A stretch of DNA of 9,059 nucleotides from D2472 sp964444385 (GTDB taxonomy: Bacteria; Pseudomonadota; Gammaproteobacteria; Magnimaribacterales; D2472): NCBI GenBank assembly GCA_964444385.1, contig CAYUHD010000054.1, positions 1-9,059 on the forward strand, given 5' to 3'. Position numbers and translations under genes: made by a program. Below the pieces are notes generated by a model. The model was not told the DNA's origin. It made no database searches and saw nothing but the letters and a program-made list of their open reading frames with translations. Of this stretch, positions 6,401 to 9,059 are shown one piece after another. Every line of letters begins with the position of its first letter. The first letter of the stretch is position 1.

Positions 6401-7480
6401 TTAGACAGATTCTTCAAACAATGGCCTAGATAAATCAGCCCAATTAATTTCAGCATCGCTTTTTAATGAGGCAAATTCTAAAATTCCAAGATCTTCAAAT
6501 TTACCTTTTACAGAATCTCTAAGTAGGCCAATTCTTCTTAAATTAGGCATCACTCGTTGAAAAAGTAATTTTTGAAAATGCTTATTAATATCTGTTCCTA
6601 GCTGAAACTGTCTTGCCTCTTCTACATCCCATCCAAAATGCTCATATACATCAATGGAAAGCAATCTTTCTCTGCTTAACCAACAGGCTTCATATGCAAA
6701 TTGTGCTCTTTCTTCTTTTTCTTCTTCAGTTAAAGTGTCAACAAATTCTTCTAAATAATTTATCCCAAAAGTAACATGCCTTGCCTCATCTCTAATAATT
6801 AAGCCAAGCATATCTCGTAAAACTGGATCTGTTGTTAGCTCTCGTGAGGTTTGAAATGCTGCTAATGCTAATCCCTCAATAATAATTTGCATACCAATAA
6901 ATTTTAGATCCCATCTTGGATCAGTAAGTATCTTATCTAAAATTGATTTTAAAGCATTGCCAATTGGATACATCATTTTTATTCTAGTCTGAATATACTT
7001 ATTAAATGCTTCCACATGTCTAGCTTCATCAAAAGTCTGAGATGCAGCATAAAGCTTTGCATTGTAGGTAGGTGAGCATGATGCTAACTGAGAGGCAACC
7101 AATAGAGCTCCTTGTTCTCCGTGCAGGAATTGGCTTTGGCTCCAAGCTATTCTATGATTTAAAAATTCTACTTTCCTTTCATCAGAAAATTTTTGATATG
7201 GGGCATAATCATCCCAAAATATTGGAGTTGGTTCAGTTAGTGGTTCAAAGGGCCTAGACCAATCTATATCAAGCTCAACATTCCAATTGAGTTCTTTACC
7301 AAGCTCATAGAGCTTTTTAATTCTATTATCTTGGTGAGTGTAATCCCAATTATATGATCCAGATAACGGAGTATTAAAAATTTCAGCAATATCATCAGCA
7401 ACAGCTTCAGTCATATATGGAGGTAAGTCTTCATTTAATTTGATCTCTCTTGGATTATTTTCTAAGTAATTAATTTTCAT
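6401..7480 (-). CDS. Ferritin-like di-iron carboxylate protein, probable oxidase/oxygenase of unknown substrate
   Basis: The 359-residue soluble protein has two copies of the di-iron motif E-X28-DEARH. E122 pairs with D151-E152-A-R-H155, and E202 pairs with D231-E232-A-R-H235. The six predicted ligands (E122, E152, H155, E202, E232, H235) are those of a four-helix ferritin-like bundle. The DEXRH form is known from multicomponent monooxygenase alpha subunits and AurF-type N-oxygenases; class I ribonucleotide reductase small subunits share the fold. Before the bundle lie about 110 residues rich in aromatics (SYNWDYTHQDN, 42-52; WSRPFEPLTEPTPIFWDDYAPY, 74-95, described by its W, P and Y residues). 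No signal peptide or membrane segment is seen. The gene overlaps alr by 4 bases (ATGA). No reductase, ferredoxin or coupling-protein gene is nearby, so the electron source is unknown. Fold and metal site are well supported; the reaction and substrate are not. Confidence 0.85.
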   Translation of the reverse strand: MKINYLENNPREIKLNEDLPPYMTEAVADDIAEIFNTPLSGSYNWDYTHQDNRIKKLYELGKELNWNVELDIDWSRPFEPLTEPTPIFWDDYAPYQKFSDERKVEFLNHRIAWSQSQFLHGEQGALLVASQLASCSPTYNAKLYAASQTFDEARHVEAFNKYIQTRIKMMYPIGNALKSILDKILTDPRWDLKFIGMQIIIEGLALAAFQTSRELTTDPVLRDMLGLIIRDEARHVTFGINYLEEFVDTLTEEEKEERAQFAYEACWLSRERLLSIDVYEHFGWDVEEARQFQLGTDINKHFQKLLFQRVMPNLRRIGLLRDSVKGKFEDLGILEFASLKSDAEINWADLSRPLFEESV

Positions 7481-8526
7481 ACATTTAAATATTGCCTTTT
7501 TACTCTGTGGCTCATTTTCGTCATAAGTTCATAGGAAATCAAATTATTTTTTTTAGTAATTTCTAGGATTGATAATTCAGGTGACCATAATTCACACCAA
7601 TCTCCTATTTTGCAATCGGGGATTTCTGTAATATCAATTGAAATTAGGTCCATACTTACTCTTCCGATAATTTCTGATAAGTGACTATTCACTAATACAG
7701 AGGTGCCATCTAGTGCTGTCTGAGGATACCCATCAGCATATCCGCAATAAACAATAGCAATCTTTGATGGCTTATCAGTTTTAATACGTCCACCATATCC
7801 GATTCTCTCATTGGCATCTAAAGATTGAATAGATATTATTTGGCTTCTAAATGTCATGGCAGTTTGTAAATCAGGAAAATCTATCCCGCCATACATTGCG
7901 ATTCCTACTCTAACCCAATCATACGCATGCTCTGGAAAATTAAATACACCTGCTGAGTTCAAAATGCTTCTACTCATCTTATTAGAAATTTGATTCCATG
8001 CATTATTAAAATTCTGGAATTGGACAGCATTTAATTCATCTCCTAAATTATCTGCACATGCTAAATGAGTCATTAAAACATTTGAATCTCTATAAAATGA
8101 TTTGAATTGATCAAGTTCATCCAACCCAATACCAAGTCTATTCATTCCAGTATTCACCTTTATCCAGAAAATCAATTCATCTTGATATTGTTTCGCCAAA
8201 GGTAATTGAGAAATTGAATGAATTACTGACCATATTTTGTGTTGCTGAAGTGAGTCATATGCATCAGATGAATATACGCCCTGCATAGCTAAAATTGGTT
8301 TTAAAGAACTCTCTCTTGCCTTAAGAGCTTCTTCCAATCTGACCACACCATATCCATCAATTACTTCATCTAAGGCTTTAACTGCCATCTCAAGATCATG
8401 CCCATAGGCATTTGTTTTTATAACACCCATAAACTTACAGTCCTTTGGTAGGTTACTTTTAATTATTTGGATATTATTTCTAACTAGCTCATAGTCAATC
8501 GTGAGCTCAGAACTTGGCTGAATCAT
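7477..8526 (-). CDS. alr: Alanine racemase (PLP-dependent)
   Basis: Alr interconverts L- and D-alanine in the cytoplasm and supplies D-alanine for peptidoglycan. The 349-residue product is near the usual 355-360. The N-terminal TIM barrel carries the PLP lysine K37 in GVIKTNAYGHD (34-44; the usual form is VKANAYGHG, so two motif positions differ but K, N, Y, G and H are kept). Further marks are KVNTGMNRLG (123-132), THLACAD (153-159), SAGVF (191-195), RVGIAMYG (206-213) and the C-terminal catalytic tyrosine Y244 in IGYGGRIKT, then CGYADGYP (261-268) and GRVSMDL (288-294). The ATG overlaps the dnaB stop by 4 bases (ATGA) without a clear Shine-Dalgarno sequence, so translation probably depends on coupling. 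dnaB-alr adjacency is a known gammaproteobacterial arrangement. It could be the biosynthetic Alr or a DadX-like copy; no dadA neighbour is present, favouring Alr. Confidence 0.96.
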   Translation of the reverse strand: MIQPSSELTIDYELVRNNIQIIKSNLPKDCKFMGVIKTNAYGHDLEMAVKALDEVIDGYGVVRLEEALKARESSLKPILAMQGVYSSDAYDSLQQHKIWSVIHSISQLPLAKQYQDELIFWIKVNTGMNRLGIGLDELDQFKSFYRDSNVLMTHLACADNLGDELNAVQFQNFNNAWNQISNKMSRSILNSAGVFNFPEHAYDWVRVGIAMYGGIDFPDLQTAMTFRSQIISIQSLDANERIGYGGRIKTDKPSKIAIVYCGYADGYPQTALDGTSVLVNSHLSEIIGRVSMDLISIDITEIPDCKIGDWCELWSPELSILEITKKNNLISYELMTKMSHRVKRQYLNV

Positions 8527-9059
8527 TGTATTGAATCGTAAAAACTATCAACTGCAAAATCTTCAAACCTTGTAAATTCTTTTAAGAAAGTAAGATTAAC
8601 TTTACCAATAGGTCCATTTCTTTGTTTGCCAATAATAATTTCAGCTTTGTTACCCTCTTCAGAGTCCTCGTTATATACTTCATCTCTGTAGATAAATAAA
8701 ATCACATCCGCATCTTGCTCAATTGCTCCAGAGTCTCTTAAGTCTGCCATAATAGGTCTTTTATTGGGTCTCTGTTCTACAGCTCGATTTAACTGTGATA
8801 GAGCAATTACGGGCACATTCAATTCCTTAGCAAGCATTTTTAAAGATCTAGAAATTTCAGAAATTTGATTAACCCTATTCTCTTGTGAGCCTGGTATTTG
8901 CATTAATTGTAGATAATCAACAACTATCAAAGATAATCCATTAGGTTCCTGCCTAGCAATTCTTCTAGCTCTAGCTCTTAGCTCCATGGGAGACAGCATT
9001 GAGCTATCATCTATGTACAGAGGCAAATCTTTTAATTTTGAAGAAGACTCCATAAACTT
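8523..9059 (-). CDS. dnaB: Replicative DNA helicase DnaB, C-terminal part, cut by the window edge
   Basis: DnaB is the hexameric helicase that unwinds DNA at the replication fork. The frame stays open to base 9059, so these 178 codons are the 3' end of a gene of about 460 codons; an apparent ATG at 9053 is internal. The segment covers the second half of the RecA-like ATPase domain. It shows PLYIDDSS, RARARRIARQ, the Walker B strand LSLIVVDYLQLM (fragment residues 42-53, D48), the helicase H3 motif ALSQLNR (86-92), DLRDSGAIEQDAD (106-118), FIYRDEVY (122-129) and KQRNGPIG (145-152) with the arginine finger R147. The Walker A motif and N-terminal primase-binding domain lie outside the window. 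Very close similarity to E. coli DnaB in these motifs makes the call secure. Confidence 0.97.
   Translation of the reverse strand, partial: KFMESSSKLKDLPLYIDDSSMLSPMELRARARRIARQEPNGLSLIVVDYLQLMQIPGSQENRVNQISEISRSLKMLAKELNVPVIALSQLNRAVEQRPNKRPIMADLRDSGAIEQDADVILFIYRDEVYNEDSEEGNKAEIIIGKQRNGPIGKVNLTFLKEFTRFEDFAVDSFYDSIQ

Noticed and set aside
7072..7257. Plus-strand open frame of 61 codons inside the di-iron gene
   Set aside because: Lies opposite the codons for the first metal-motif glutamate and the aromatic segment; no supporting signal.
6401..7480. Calling the di-iron protein a ribonucleotide reductase small subunit (NrdB)
   Set aside because: Both metal motifs are of the DEXRH form typical of oxygenases, no nrdA lies beside it, and I could not identify the conserved radical tyrosine region. 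The fold is shared but the function is not supported.

Overview
The window is 9,059 bases of AT-rich bacterial chromosome in which every recognisable gene lies on the minus strand, so it is transcribed from the right end to the left. The protein families and the order pyrG-kdsA-eno-ftsB-ispD/ispF-surE-pcm are those of Gammaproteobacteria. dnaB-alr is also a typical gammaproteobacterial pair. Low GC, almost no intergenic DNA and start/stop overlaps at nearly every junction suggest a streamlined, probably marine lineage (SAR86-like is my guess; this is inference and not a taxonomic result).

Layout in transcription order: the 3' part of dnaB (replicative helicase, 9059-8523); alr (alanine racemase, 8526-7477); an unassigned ferritin-like di-iron protein (7480-6401); a 60-bp gap, the only non-coding stretch; pyrG (CTP synthase, 6340-4706); kdsA (Kdo-8-phosphate synthase, 4709-3876); eno (enolase, 3876-2587); ftsB (divisome protein, 2600-2298); a fused ispDF (isoprenoid MEP pathway, 2314-1163); surE (nucleotidase, 1163-414); and the 5' part of pcm (isoaspartyl methyltransferase, 421-1). 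Neighbouring genes overlap by 1, 4, 8, 14 or 17 bases except at the 60-bp gap, so there are probably two translationally coupled blocks: dnaB-alr-di-iron, and pyrG through pcm. No tRNA, rRNA, CRISPR array, insertion sequence, prophage part or convincing Rho-independent terminator is visible.

The second block has a metabolic logic. Enolase makes PEP, which KdsA condenses with arabinose-5-phosphate for the lipopolysaccharide core. PyrG makes CTP, which is spent on CMP-Kdo and by the IspD half of IspDF. The isoprenoids made through IspDF feed undecaprenyl phosphate for peptidoglycan, to which Alr contributes D-alanine and which FtsB helps to place at the septum. SurE and Pcm are stationary-phase and repair functions.

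No multi-gene novel system is evident. The items most worth a second look are the orphan di-iron protein, with two exact E-X28-DEARH metal motifs, inside a housekeeping operon; the ispD-ispF fusion in a gammaproteobacterial locus, with a shortened junction and no truD before surE; and an enolase whose near-invariant DSRGNPTV motif reads DSRATPTV.
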